DNA of 64,000 nt from Allantophomopsis cytisporea (taxonomy: Eukaryota > Ascomycota > Leotiomycetes > Phacidiales > Phacidiaceae), in NCBI GenBank assembly GCA_024752435.1, contig CP103026.1, positions 1,922,001-1,986,000 on the forward strand, given 5' to 3'. Each line of letters opens with the position of its first letter. Positions within the stretch are counted from its first letter, which is position 1. Made by a program: the position numbers and the translations under genes. The notes under the pieces are model-generated. The model searched no databases. It was not told where the DNA came from and was given only the letters and a program-made list of their open reading frames with translations. Below are positions 1 through 9,640 of this stretch, one piece after another.

Positions 1-159
1 GGGATAGTTGTATTGGCTGAAACTCATTGATTTATTTGCGCTATAATACATTGTGGTATATTTCTTAGTCCCACGTACCATGAAGAAAAGAATGATTTTA
101 CAAACTGTTTCTATTGTGTTATACATCATCCATGCATGACCGTATATCTTCCAAACATT

Positions 160-1566
160 TTAAGAAGAGAATTTTCCAGCAACGCACAATGTAACGATAC
201 TTTGATCAACCCACTCACCGTTCTCGTAGACTGGAGTCTCAGTGAGATTATAGTCAGTGGCAGAGAAGGATCCCGCAGCCCATCCAATCCAGCCAAGGTA
301 AACATCACTGTGATAGCTATAAAGTTGTTAGCAAAGGCGAAATTCAAGTCAAGCTATTCAACTTACTTCATCCAGTCTAGTTCAGCACAGAGATCAGTAT
401 CGCAGGTAGAATCGTTGCCACCACCAGTCTCAGTGAGAAGTCTACAAATTGTTAGTGACGCTGTATCAAGAAACTAATACCCAGTATTTCTTACGCTTGA
501 CGGCCATTCTCGCTCAACCAGTCGCCCAGCTCACCAAGTGCTTGAGTGCCATCGTGAGCACAAGTAACCTCTGTTCCGGCGTAGTTACTATCGAGATATT
601 GGTGAACATCGTAGATCAAGTTGGTGGTTGAGCCATCCAAGTTTACGACACTAGATAAGGCTACTGCATTGCCATCTGGCACAGAATTTCCGACAGCGGT
701 GTAGTTGCTTCCTGGAAGAAGAATCATCTGCGAAGTAGCACCTGCATTACGAATAGAAGTGACTGCGTATTGAACAGAGGTGGCCCATTCGTCGATGTTA
801 AGATCATGTGGCTTTGGAAGTTAGTACTTCTAATATCTCTATACTCTTAAAGGTCGTAGTCCAAGAATGGCATCTTACCTCGTTCATGACACCAAAGATG
901 ACCTTAGCCTCGTCCGCGTATTTCGCAGCACTGTGGAGATGTTAGTATTTCATGATCTTGAAAATTTATTGGATATTGACTTACATATTGTACCACAAGC
1001 TCGCAAATTGATCATTGGTAACTGCCCCATCACTCTGACCAATAATGTCGCCATTCCAACGGGCATAGTTGTGGACATCAATGACACAGTAGGCTCCGGT
1101 AGCCAGACAACCACCGACCAATTCGTCGTAGATACCAGCGTGAGTGGTGTCCAAGGAACCGCCAAGCTCATCGACAAGGTATTGCCAGCAGACTGGAAGT
1201 CTGAAGACGTTGAAACCATCATCGTCCACGAAATGCTGCATCTGTCCTACACCATCGGCTCCATCTTGAGAAGTGAGTGGGGGCTGAACCAAATCCGCTG
1301 TGTACTGTCCATCAGTCGATGGGCAACCAAAATCGAATCCGGCTGTGGGTGAAACTGTGAGTTAGTGATGGGTTCATTTCAAGAGAGAATCTGTCTATCA
1401 ACAGAGGAGCTGGATCTCTTCCATACCAATGTTAACACCTCCTGTAACAACATATTAGCATTCATATCAGGCTCGTTTTATTACATTGATACTGACCTAA
1501 CCAAGCACTTGCGGCTGCGATCTGCGCCAATGATGCTAAAGCAGCAAGAGTGAATAGCTTAGACAT
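160..1566 (-). CDS. Secreted GH5 endo-beta-1,4-glucanase, catalytic domain only
   Basis: Seven exons (1566-1497, 1441-1427, 1342-985, 930-879, 811-495, 441-367, 316-160) join without frame error into 347 residues; the second exon is only 15 nt. The start at 1566 gives a typical signal peptide (MSKLFTLAALASLAQIAAAS). The mature part begins with the GVNIAGFDFGC segment seen in Trichoderma EG2-like enzymes. Catalytic features are visible: VIDVHNY around 115-121, the acid/base Glu in VMNEPHD near 165, DVHQYLD near 233, and the nucleophile Glu in LLTETGG near 275. The family cleaves internal beta-1,4 bonds of cellulose outside the cell. There is no cellulose-binding CBM1 and no linker, so it is a single-domain form. 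It lies head to head with BCS1 across a 1.1 kb promoter region. Identification as GH5 subfamily 5 is strong; exact substrate preference is inferred. Confidence 0.93.
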
Positions 1567-2669
1567 GATGTAAAGACAGAAGATTCTTGCAATTGGCCAC
1601 AAGAGAGCATACCGAAACGATTGTCTTTGGAAAGAAAGCCCTTTATATAGCTGAGCATTCCAGTATGCCTTAAGACATATCCGTCGCAAAATTACCAGTT
1701 CAGCTTTGGTGCTTGTTCCATCAAGCCACCCGAGCTGCTATGGATGGACGGCCCCCAAAAGATACTCGGTAACGGCGGAACAGCTGCTTCCATATGTCGT
1801 TTCATTCTAGTGCTGTGCCAACTTTTCGCATATGGCGATGTCGAAGCGATGTTGAAGCGCCATGTGGGACATGGATTGAATTTTCAAATATCGGTTTTAA
1901 ATACGACTTTGACGTAAAATCTATACAACTCATTTCGCCAGCGAGAGGCTAAAGTACGCATCGTACCGATGTATCGTATAGCAGATGGCTATCTCCGCAT
2001 GCTGGAAGTAGAATCAACAGTGGGGGCTCTTGGAAATTTCAGACAGGAGAACAAGTCAGGATTCTGATTGGTTATTGTTTGCTCTACTATGAGTTGTGTT
2101 CATCCACAACTTTACAGTATGGTCGTCGTCAATCACCAAATCCCATAGTGGATTCCTCACAAGTACAGATTTATGACATTTATGCAGGTACGTACATTGT
2201 GTTTGCGGTATATAGGGGCCGAGGCTTTAACAAACACGAACTACCTGGAAAAAATCGGATCATATTCTGCGAAAAGACAAGGTAGTCCATGTAGTCTAGA
2301 AATCCCTCGAGACATTTGTTGATAAGAAGCATTTTGGTTCGCCAGTCGCCAACCACGAGGTCCTTGAAGCTAGAATACTATCACCCATGACACTCAAGTT
2401 CGGACGACGATATTATATTTGTAGCCTTCGATCGACCAGAGAAAGAAGAAAAGACATAATTTCTGGAAAGATCCAATTTACACAATCACGAAGAGGTAAG
2501 CCAAGTCAAAATATAGATTTGCGGAGTAGAAAGTTGAAGTGACCAATAAGAAAGTGATGTTATTGAAAATCCAATTCACGGTTATCACATACCTCGTCGA
2601 TCGGTACGTCACACATGAATAACCGACATCTTGAGTCCGAGCCTCAAAAAATTGTCCATCAACAACACC
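1567..2669. promoter_or_regulatory. Divergent intergenic region between GH5 cellulase and BCS1
   Basis: No supported gene. A GGCTAAA element on the plus strand at 1947-1953 matches the XlnR/XLR-1 cellulase-activator consensus, about 380 bases from the GH5 start. GTGGGG near 2021 and CTCCGC near 1994 fit the CreA consensus SYGGRG (or its complement). These sites are short and could be chance; they are consistent with carbon-source control of the cellulase. Confidence 0.4.
1641..1649 (-). promoter_or_regulatory. TATA box of the GH5 cellulase gene
   Basis: TATATAAAG reads on the minus strand about 80 bases upstream of the GH5 start codon, a normal distance for a strongly induced secreted-enzyme gene. 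No mapped transcription start is available, so the role is inferred. Confidence 0.55.
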
Positions 2670-4088
2670 ATGACCACCCCGCCTTCAACCTCATCAACCG
2701 CATCATTCCTCCATCTTGATGATCTTTTCTCTAATCCCTTGTTCGCAGGTGGCATTGGATTGGCAGGTCTTGGTGCAGGTCTTGCACTTGCACGGAAATC
2801 TGCAATTCAAGGTGCTCACCTCATAAAACGACGATTGCTCGTTGATCTCGAAATCAGCAAAGATGACGAATCCTATAAATGGTTCTTCCAATGGATGGCG
2901 AGCCATCACCACCATAATCCCCCACCGACCGATCTTGTGGGGCGTCTTGGCCAAAAATTAACGCGCCTACATCACCTCTCGATGGTAACTAAAGTTCAAA
3001 AGAATCCAAATGGCTCGTCCATCCCAAATTTCTCCCTTCAACCAGGTTATGGACGTCATATCATCCGATACAAAAATGCTTTCATTGCTGTCAACCGAGA
3101 AAAACAACGCACGCAGGAGATTATGGGCAGTGGAAAACCATTCGAGACTGTCACCTTAACTACCCTTTATGCCCATCGCCATATCTTCGAAGATCTCTTT
3201 CTCGATATGTACGAGAATGCAAAGCAGGCGGCCGAAGGGAAGACTATTATATACATCACAAGAGGTCATGAATGGGGTCAATTTGGAGAACCAAGAAGGA
3301 AACGACCATTGGACTCGGTGATTCTTGATGAAGGGATCAAGGAACGAATTGTGGCGGACGTAAAAGACTTCATTGATTCACACAAATGGTATATTGATCG
3401 AGGCATTCCCCATAGACGAGGCTATCTGCTTTATGGACCACCTGGAAGCGGAAAGACCTCCTTCATCAAATCCCTTGCAGGCGAGCTGGACTACGGCGTT
3501 GCCCTTGTCAATCTCAGTGAGAGAGGCCTGACCGACGATAAGCTTATTCATCTCATGGGGAAATTGCCAGCTCGGACCCTGCTTCTGCTTGAGGATGCTG
3601 ATGCTGCCTTTGTTCGACGCGGTAGAACAGATGAGGATGGATATCAAGGTCAAAATGTCACTTTCTCTGGACTTCTAAATGCTCTTGATGGTGTTGCTTC
3701 TGGAGAAGAACGCATTGCTTTCTTGACAACCAATCACATTGAGCGTCTTGATCCTGCTCTCATTCGACCTGGTCGTGTTGACATGACTGTCCGTATCGGG
3801 GAAACAACACGATATCAAGCAGCTGCTATGTGGGATAGGTACTACGGTGACATTGATACAGACCATGCTGGTCGTGAAAAATTCCTGGAAAGATTGCAAG
3901 ATCTCGGCTTTATCACTAACAAAGAAGGGGAGTATACGACAGAACACCTCCGCACCAGTGCAGCATCGCTCCAGAACCTGTTCCTCTATAATAAGGGAGA
4001 TATGAATGGTGCACTCGAGATGGTTGAGGGCCTTATTCCAAAAGTTTATGAGCCAGAACCTTCTGGAGGAGTCAGTTCTTCTGGTTAG
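2670..4088 (+). CDS. bcs1: Mitochondrial chaperone BCS1 (AAA ATPase)
   Basis: Single exon, 472 residues from the first ATG at 2670; the frame is open a little further upstream but without an ATG. One membrane segment (GGIGLAGLGAGLALA, about 25-42) is followed by the BCS1-specific N-terminal domain, then RGHEWGQFGEPRRKRPLDSV and the AAA domain. Walker A is GPPGSGKTS (256-264), Walker B LLLLEDAD (304-311), and the second region of homology reads TTNHIERLDPALIRPGRVD. Length matches the yeast protein (456). In yeast Bcs1 sits in the mitochondrial inner membrane and translocates the folded Rieske iron-sulfur protein into complex III. Its neighbour GH5 is divergent and functionally unrelated. Confidence 0.93.
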   Translation: MTTPPSTSSTASFLHLDDLFSNPLFAGGIGLAGLGAGLALARKSAIQGAHLIKRRLLVDLEISKDDESYKWFFQWMASHHHHNPPPTDLVGRLGQKLTRLHHLSMVTKVQKNPNGSSIPNFSLQPGYGRHIIRYKNAFIAVNREKQRTQEIMGSGKPFETVTLTTLYAHRHIFEDLFLDMYENAKQAAEGKTIIYITRGHEWGQFGEPRRKRPLDSVILDEGIKERIVADVKDFIDSHKWYIDRGIPHRRGYLLYGPPGSGKTSFIKSLAGELDYGVALVNLSERGLTDDKLIHLMGKLPARTLLLLEDADAAFVRRGRTDEDGYQGQNVTFSGLLNALDGVASGEERIAFLTTNHIERLDPALIRPGRVDMTVRIGETTRYQAAAMWDRYYGDIDTDHAGREKFLERLQDLGFITNKEGEYTTEHLRTSAASLQNLFLYNKGDMNGALEMVEGLIPKVYEPEPSGGVSSSG

Positions 4089-5063
4089 ATTTTCTTGCTA
4101 TATGTATACTTCTATCCGTCGAAACCAAGTTGTATAATATACCAAAGATACCCTGTACAATAAGACAAAAGAACAACTGGATTCTTATCCATGCACATCA
4201 TCGTCATTGACCAGTAACCCAAAAGTGACGTTAACGTGATATCTTCCCCAGGAATTACATCTGTACCTTAATCTAAGTTTATACGCTAGCATAGTCTTGA
4301 CGTCTTCAACCACAATTACGCAACAGATCTCGTCTCTGACCACCTACCGCCCCACCATCGACCTCATCTACCAGATCTATCCTCAAGCCGCACCAGTAGT
4401 TGATAAGCTCGTATTATGCTTCCCATTAACTTGGGTGCGAAGTCCGGCGCGAGTCTTTGTTCACCACTAGTGCCTCCGCTTTTCAATAAAGCGGCCCGTC
4501 AACAGATCGATCTACTTCGATCTCATGCAACCACTTTAGATAAGATCTGTTCTGATCAGCCCATGAACCAGAAAAAAGTATTGAGAAGTAATAAAATCAA
4601 GCTTCACAAAGTTGTATACTCCTATGTGGAAATCCCATTGAAACATTTTTCAAATGACTTATAACTTTGACGAATGTGTAGAGGACATATACATGCATAC
4701 TTAGCCCAAGTTTCGGAAGTTTAAAAGAATAGCCGTCAGTTTATAAACCGATCTGGGTTTTAAAAGTAGCCTAGGGCAGATCTCCGGTGCGTTGAATCGC
4801 GAGTCTACGCGTGCGTTTCGCGTGCGCCATTCGTGTGTATCATGACATCAAGATAATTCTCCAAGAAGGCACGGGAAGCATGGCATCATTGATTATATCA
4901 TAAGGAAATACTCGGTGCAAGAGTGCTATAAGTAGGGAGGTGATGCCAGGTCGAGTTTATTTCTATAAGCATCAACGCACACTTGAATCAATACCACAAA
5001 CGTTAACATACATTTCAACAGCTCCGCAAATCCCCTCCAGATTACTATATATCTACTTTCAAT
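4089..5063. other. Intergenic region, no supported gene
   Basis: Holds the BCS1 3' flank and the promoter of the small acidic gene. Only short open frames without homology-like features are present. The last 100 bases are pyrimidine/A-rich and fit a 5' untranslated region. Confidence 0.5.
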
Positions 5064-5414
5064 ATGTCCTCCCAAAACCAATACGACGTCGGTGATGCAA
5101 AGGACGACTCGTACGTCTCGCGCACCGGCCAGAAGGACGGCCCTGTGCCAGTGCAGTCTGACAGCACGATTGTTGAAGACTCCATCGATGATGCTACCGC
5201 CGATTCCGATGAGCAGCTAGGTATGTAGATGCTTTTCAGTTTTGGAGAGGACCTGAACTGATAATATATAGCTCGTGATGACAACGACGCTATTGATAAG
5301 TCCAATATCATCGACGAGAGAACGAGAGGTAGCAAGCCTTCTGGGACCTATGTTGAGCCAGGTGATGAGGAAGGTCTTCCAGGACCAGAGGATGGAACTT
5401 CCAGCGCCAATTGA
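5064..5414 (+). CDS. Small acidic, disordered protein
   Basis: Two exons. The first starts MSSQNQYDVGDAKDDSYVS and ends in ...DEQL at about 5220; a 51-nt GTATGT...ATATAG intron follows, and the second exon runs from ARDDNDAIDKSN to ...GPEDGTSSAN and TGA at 5412-5414. The product is about 99 residues, rich in Asp, Glu, Ser and Gly, with no signal peptide or membrane segment. The exons join in frame and the two halves have the same composition, which supports a real gene. I do not recognise the family; it is reminiscent of small stress or histone-chaperone-like (CHZ type) acidic proteins, but no motif proves this. A TATA-like TATATATCTA lies just upstream. Confidence 0.72.
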
Positions 5415-5681
5415 AGCTCAGTGGATGAAGTAGTGATGGATGAATATCATGTTTCCCTGTATAATTAGTCATGTCAATTTAACGTGCAATTCAATTGTTG
5501 TAAACCTTTCCAGAATAGAATGCTATTGTCTATGATTGAAAGTTTAATACTATTGTCATAATTTCAGACGCTCCATCAGCTAAAGTCTGATCGTGTATAA
5601 GCAAAGTAAAACAATTGCAGCCATTTAAACGCCGCGCTGTTTATTTCAATCTCATCTACCTCTTTCGCTTGCAAATACAAC

Positions 5682-7217
5682 TTAGGCCCCCCAGACCCCA
5701 TTACTATCCAACAAGCTCTTGCTTGCAACATAACTGAATCCTCCGAAGAGGCTATCTTTATCAACGCCATCATTACCAGCACTGCCAAGGGCTCCCCACT
5801 CTCCTCTCTCCACGACCGGGCTCACAGCAAGCTCAGTAAATTCCCCGGAGAAGTTCTCCGCCAATTCAGGATCCGTGATGAGTGGCTGGATAGGTGGCTC
5901 AACCTCCCTCTTGGCCAACTTCACCCAATCAATCTTTCTGAAGAAGCGATGTTTCTTGATGATTGTCATGTCCTTTGGCATGTTTCCTCCGAGACGCTTA
6001 TTTGGTTCCTTTCGAAGAAATCGGGTGAGGAGATCTTTGGCGTCGGGACCGAGGAAATATGGCATGACCAATTTCTGCTTGACAATTTTCTCTTGGATCT
6101 TGGCGTGGTTGTTGGCCTGGAAGGGTGGTGCTCCAGTCAGGAGATCAAAGCCTAGAGCTCCAAGCGACCACCAGTCAACGGCCATTCCATACTTCAGTCC
6201 TTGAATCACTTCTGGGGCCATATATTCAACCGTGCCGAGCATAGACTTGCAATGATCATCGTCATCCACCGGCACCTTGCTGAGCCCGAAATCAGTGAGA
6301 AGAAGATGACCTTCAGAGTCCAAAAGGCAGTTCTCGGGTTTGAGATCACGATAAACAACACCAAGGTTCTTGTGCAAATGCTCGAGAGCAAGAACCATCT
6401 CTGCCATGTAAAATGATGCAGTTTCCTCGGTGAACATACGTTCCTGGGCCAAATGGGTGAACAATTCACCACCCTGGGCGTACTCGAGGATTAGGTAGAG
6501 CTTCTCGTGATCCTGAAAAGCGTAGAAGAGCTTGACAACAAAAGGGTGTCTGTTGATGCTCTCTAAAATGCTTCTCTCAGTCTTCGTCTGCTCAACCAAT
6601 TTCTTGTGTACGGTCAAAGAGGCCTTTCTGAATTGCTTCTGAGCATACAGCCGTCCGGTAGTTCGCTGCTTGACCAGGATGACCGTCCCGTAGGTGCCTT
6701 TTCCAAGACAACGCAAAGGCTCAAAGTCATCTGCTTGCATTTTCCTTGCGACCGTATCTTGTACCAACCCTCCTTCGACAGCCGCGTAGATTGGCTTCTC
6801 GCGAACTTCTTCGGCAGCGTAGTCGTTTTCAAGTGGGATATCATAGCTGGTAGAAGTCTCTGACATCTCATCGTCACTGAATTCGGAGGTTCCCGTGCTA
6901 CTGCAAGCAGCACTCTTGAGCTTACTCTTCCTCTTCCCACTAGACTTTTTTGCGCCATTCCCGATATCGAGGGATTCCAATTGTAACTTTAGTTTACTGA
7001 TTCCCCCGATGCCAGCGCTCTGGTTGGAGATAGATCGCATCATGGGGCTACCATTTGCGCTGATATTGGCGCTGACGACATCGTCAAGGGTGGTGTTTTT
7101 GTTCTTTCGAGTATGGGGAGTAGCAGAGGTGCTGTAGTCGGAGTCCTCCACATCGGATGTGATGGGAGTGTGGAAACCTCTCACGGTGTTCACTGCTTGT
7201 GCCGCTGGTTTCTTCAT
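5682..7217 (-). CDS. AGC-family Ser/Thr kinase, S6K-like (Psk1/Ypk3 type)
   Basis: Single exon, 511 residues. Residues 1-160 are Ser/Thr-rich and disordered. The kinase domain (about 166-430) has the glycine loop LGKGTYGTV (171-179), the VAIK lysine in YAQK, catalytic YRDLKPEN, DFG in LLTDFGLSK and MAPEV. The AGC C-tail follows, with ELAVSPV as a likely turn motif and FGGFSYV as the hydrophobic motif, close to the FLGFTYV of S6 kinases. Such kinases are phosphorylated by TORC1 and PDK1 and act on ribosomal protein S6. The ATG at 7217 is the first in frame. Assignment to the S6K branch rests mainly on the hydrophobic motif; another AGC group is possible but less likely. Confidence 0.88.
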   Translation of the reverse strand: MKKPAAQAVNTVRGFHTPITSDVEDSDYSTSATPHTRKNKNTTLDDVVSANISANGSPMMRSISNQSAGIGGISKLKLQLESLDIGNGAKKSSGKRKSKLKSAACSSTGTSEFSDDEMSETSTSYDIPLENDYAAEEVREKPIYAAVEGGLVQDTVARKMQADDFEPLRCLGKGTYGTVILVKQRTTGRLYAQKQFRKASLTVHKKLVEQTKTERSILESINRHPFVVKLFYAFQDHEKLYLILEYAQGGELFTHLAQERMFTEETASFYMAEMVLALEHLHKNLGVVYRDLKPENCLLDSEGHLLLTDFGLSKVPVDDDDHCKSMLGTVEYMAPEVIQGLKYGMAVDWWSLGALGFDLLTGAPPFQANNHAKIQEKIVKQKLVMPYFLGPDAKDLLTRFLRKEPNKRLGGNMPKDMTIIKKHRFFRKIDWVKLAKREVEPPIQPLITDPELAENFSGEFTELAVSPVVERGEWGALGSAGNDGVDKDSLFGGFSYVASKSLLDSNGVWGA

Positions 7218-8661
7218 GGTGCTCCGCGTCGTCGTTCAGCGTCAGCTCGCATCTGCGATCGGTAGTTTCGGTACAGTTTCTTATGGACTGGTGCGCGCAT
7301 CTGGCTCTGGGAAGTTCTCGAATTCGTAGTGGATGAAAGACGGTCTCTATGCATTTGCAGGCGAGAAGGGGTTGGTAAGGTTGTTGTTAAGGGAAAGATG
7401 GTATTGTAAGAAAAGAAAAGAAATCAGAGAAACACAGATGCGGCTGCGCGCGGCTGAAATCTAAATCAGCAGAGAAGGCACCGGGAACACAAGAAAGTGT
7501 ATTTTGGTGAGTTTGTGCGCCTCGTTACGCCTGAATCAACATCAAACAAGGTTTAAATCTGACATAAAGCAACGCTAAGACTTGGAATGAGTGAGCTGAC
7601 CATGATTCAGATGCTGGTTAGGTAGGTAGGTAGGTAGGTAGCTATTAAGTTGGTGTGGATGTGCCTTGATTTATTGTTGAAAATCTACTCCGTCAAGTAT
7701 TCATTCTTGATGGACTGAATTAGGTCAATGCATTAATTATGACCGAATAAACGTTGAAACATGGAGCAATCGATTAAATTTTATTGGCTTTTATTTGTGG
7801 TGTCTTGAATTTAGTTCACCCTTTTTGTAGAACAATATGTTCCTTATTCGTGCAATTATTTATCAACGGATAATAACAACAATAGGGGGTATGTATTTCA
7901 GTATTCCGACAAATCAATAAAGCTGACTAAGAAACCTTAGCAGTGCATTGCTTTCACGTGTTGAAGTATTAGAAAGTCAAAACTGCAGAAGATGGTGGTA
8001 AACCATATTACATGACCTCTTTTTGCATGACCTTGTATGGGGAAATAAAGCGAAGTCTACCAACAACTTACTGCACTCCGCACAATGACAAAACGCCGTA
8101 GGAATGTACAAAGCATGAGGGTCGCCGATGATACCAATTTAAGCTGGAAGGTTCTCTTTCCCTTACTTTTCTCGTATTAATTTAATGTTCTCTTACCGTA
8201 CACGGTACTCAAGTACGGATAGACTCTATTTGGTCGAGAAGTAGTCAATAATTCCAAGTTGAATATTCCGATTCTGGATAATCTAGACCACCACATAAGT
8301 CAACTTGTGTACTAATCACTAACATTGATTCTTTCAGAGAATCTCTAAATCTTGATATCTAAGAGCGTGATGTTTTCGAATTGTGTCAGTATCCTTTTTA
8401 ATTTAACCCTGATTTGACTTCACTGAGATTCTATACTAGAGTAACATATCACATCAGTAGAGTGCGTGTCACTAGCGGATGTGATAAGGAACCTTAAGAA
8501 TCACAACGTCGATAACCCCATCATTTTCTCGAGATAAACTGTCATATTGTTCCGAAATCACCAGGACAAGGTCAAAAAGCAGCATTTCAGGAGTCCTTTG
8601 CAAGGATTTATGAATTGTTTGAATTGTACATGTCGTCGTAATTAAGCATCCCACTTCGACT
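7218..8661. other. Intergenic region with (TAGG)n microsatellite
   Basis: Upstream region of the kinase and downstream of the I78 gene; AT-rich, no supported coding frame. It contains the tetranucleotide repeat listed separately. Confidence 0.5.
7619..7641 (+). repeat. (TAGG)n microsatellite
   Basis: Five perfect TAGG units plus a partial unit. The same motif recurs at 48687-48713. Probably a slippage repeat. Confidence 0.9.
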
Positions 8662-9015
8662 CTACTGGTGGTCGACATGGCGAACAGTCCCATCCTCGGC
8701 GAGATGTACATTGAGCCTACAATCGTTCAGCATTGCTGTCATCCCATCCCATCAGTCGCGTCTATGAACATACCTCTCCGGATTGAAGTCCTTGGTAACC
8801 ATCTGTCCAGGCTGAATGACTCGGGTCTCTTTTGGCAATTCGGACTTTGCGAATGTCTATGCATGCCCGTCAGAGAAATCCAGTGCAACAAGGAGTAGTT
8901 TTCTTACAGTGGCATCATTTGTCTCCCCAAGCTTCTTTCCAGCGAGCTTGTTCATCCAGTCGTCAGTCTTGGAACTGGCACCGCCAGAGTTGATTCCGGG
9001 TACGACCAAAGGCAT
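8662..9015 (-). CDS. Peptidase inhibitor I78 family protein
   Basis: Three short exons: MPLVVPGINSGG to GETNDAT (from 9015), then TFAKSELPKETRVIQPGQM to DFNPER, then LNVHLAEDGTVRHVDHQ and TAG at 8662-8664. Introns are GTAAGA...CATAG and GTATGT...TTGTAG and both join in frame, giving 81 residues. The opening MPLVVPG and the closing RVIQPGQMVTKDFNPER/LNVH block are the hallmark of the small cytosolic I78 (potato inhibitor I-like) proteins found across filamentous ascomycetes. There is no signal peptide. Inhibitory activity is assigned by family only. The gene is too fragmented to show as one long frame. Confidence 0.88.
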
Positions 9016-9437
9016 CTTTGTTGATTTGGTGGAATGAAAATGCAAATGTCTTAATCTGTTGACTGGGAAGATGAAATGATTCCTGCTGTGAGTCTTGAGA
9101 ATATTAATGAACATGAGCAAGGAGGGGTAGCGATGTCTCTTATGCTATGACTGCTCAACTACTCTACCTAGGTATCCTGCTTTATTTCAGCCTTATAATG
9201 ACGTAGCTCCTGTACGCGGCATGAATGACAGCCTGCGCCTCAGCCACAAGCGACTTTCACGTGAATCCGTACGATTCGGGTTACGTATCCTCGAAATACA
9301 TTAAGATGAATGAAGACGATATAGCAACATGATGTTCAGAAATGTAGTTGATGGGTATACGGATCACTAACTCCATTAACTCAATGAACGCCTTCCGACC
9401 AATACCCAGGCCCTTGGCCATTTATCCCATGCATTAC
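9016..9437. other. Intergenic region between I78 gene and Hir3
   Basis: Promoter side of the I78 gene and 3' flank of the Hir3 gene; no coding frame supported. A CACGTG E-box-like hexamer lies within it near 9258. Confidence 0.45.
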
Positions 9438-9640
9438 TCAAGCATCCTCGTCATCTTCATCCTCAGCATCTCCCTCGCCTTCTCCTTCACCATCAGCCCC
9501 TTCCTCGCCGCCTTCCTCTTCGTCATCTTCTTCTTCCTCCTCGTCCTCATCCTCCCCGTCTCCCTCGCCCTCCTCGCCATCGCCTTCACCGCCGTCTTCG
9601 CCTTCATCCTCACCATCTGCCGGCGTATTGGCACCTCCAG
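9438..9640 (-). repeat. Low-complexity purine tract encoding the acidic Hir3 tail
   Basis: The minus strand is an almost pure run of GAG/GAC/GAT/GGT-type codons (plus strand: TCCTC/CCCTC/CATC repeats). It is coding, and its imperfect 6-9 base repeats probably vary in length between strains. Confidence 0.75.

Noticed and set aside
4416..4664. 82-residue frame with an ATG between BCS1 and the small acidic gene
   Set aside because: No recognisable segment, signal peptide or splice support; codon use is not convincing. Left as intergenic.
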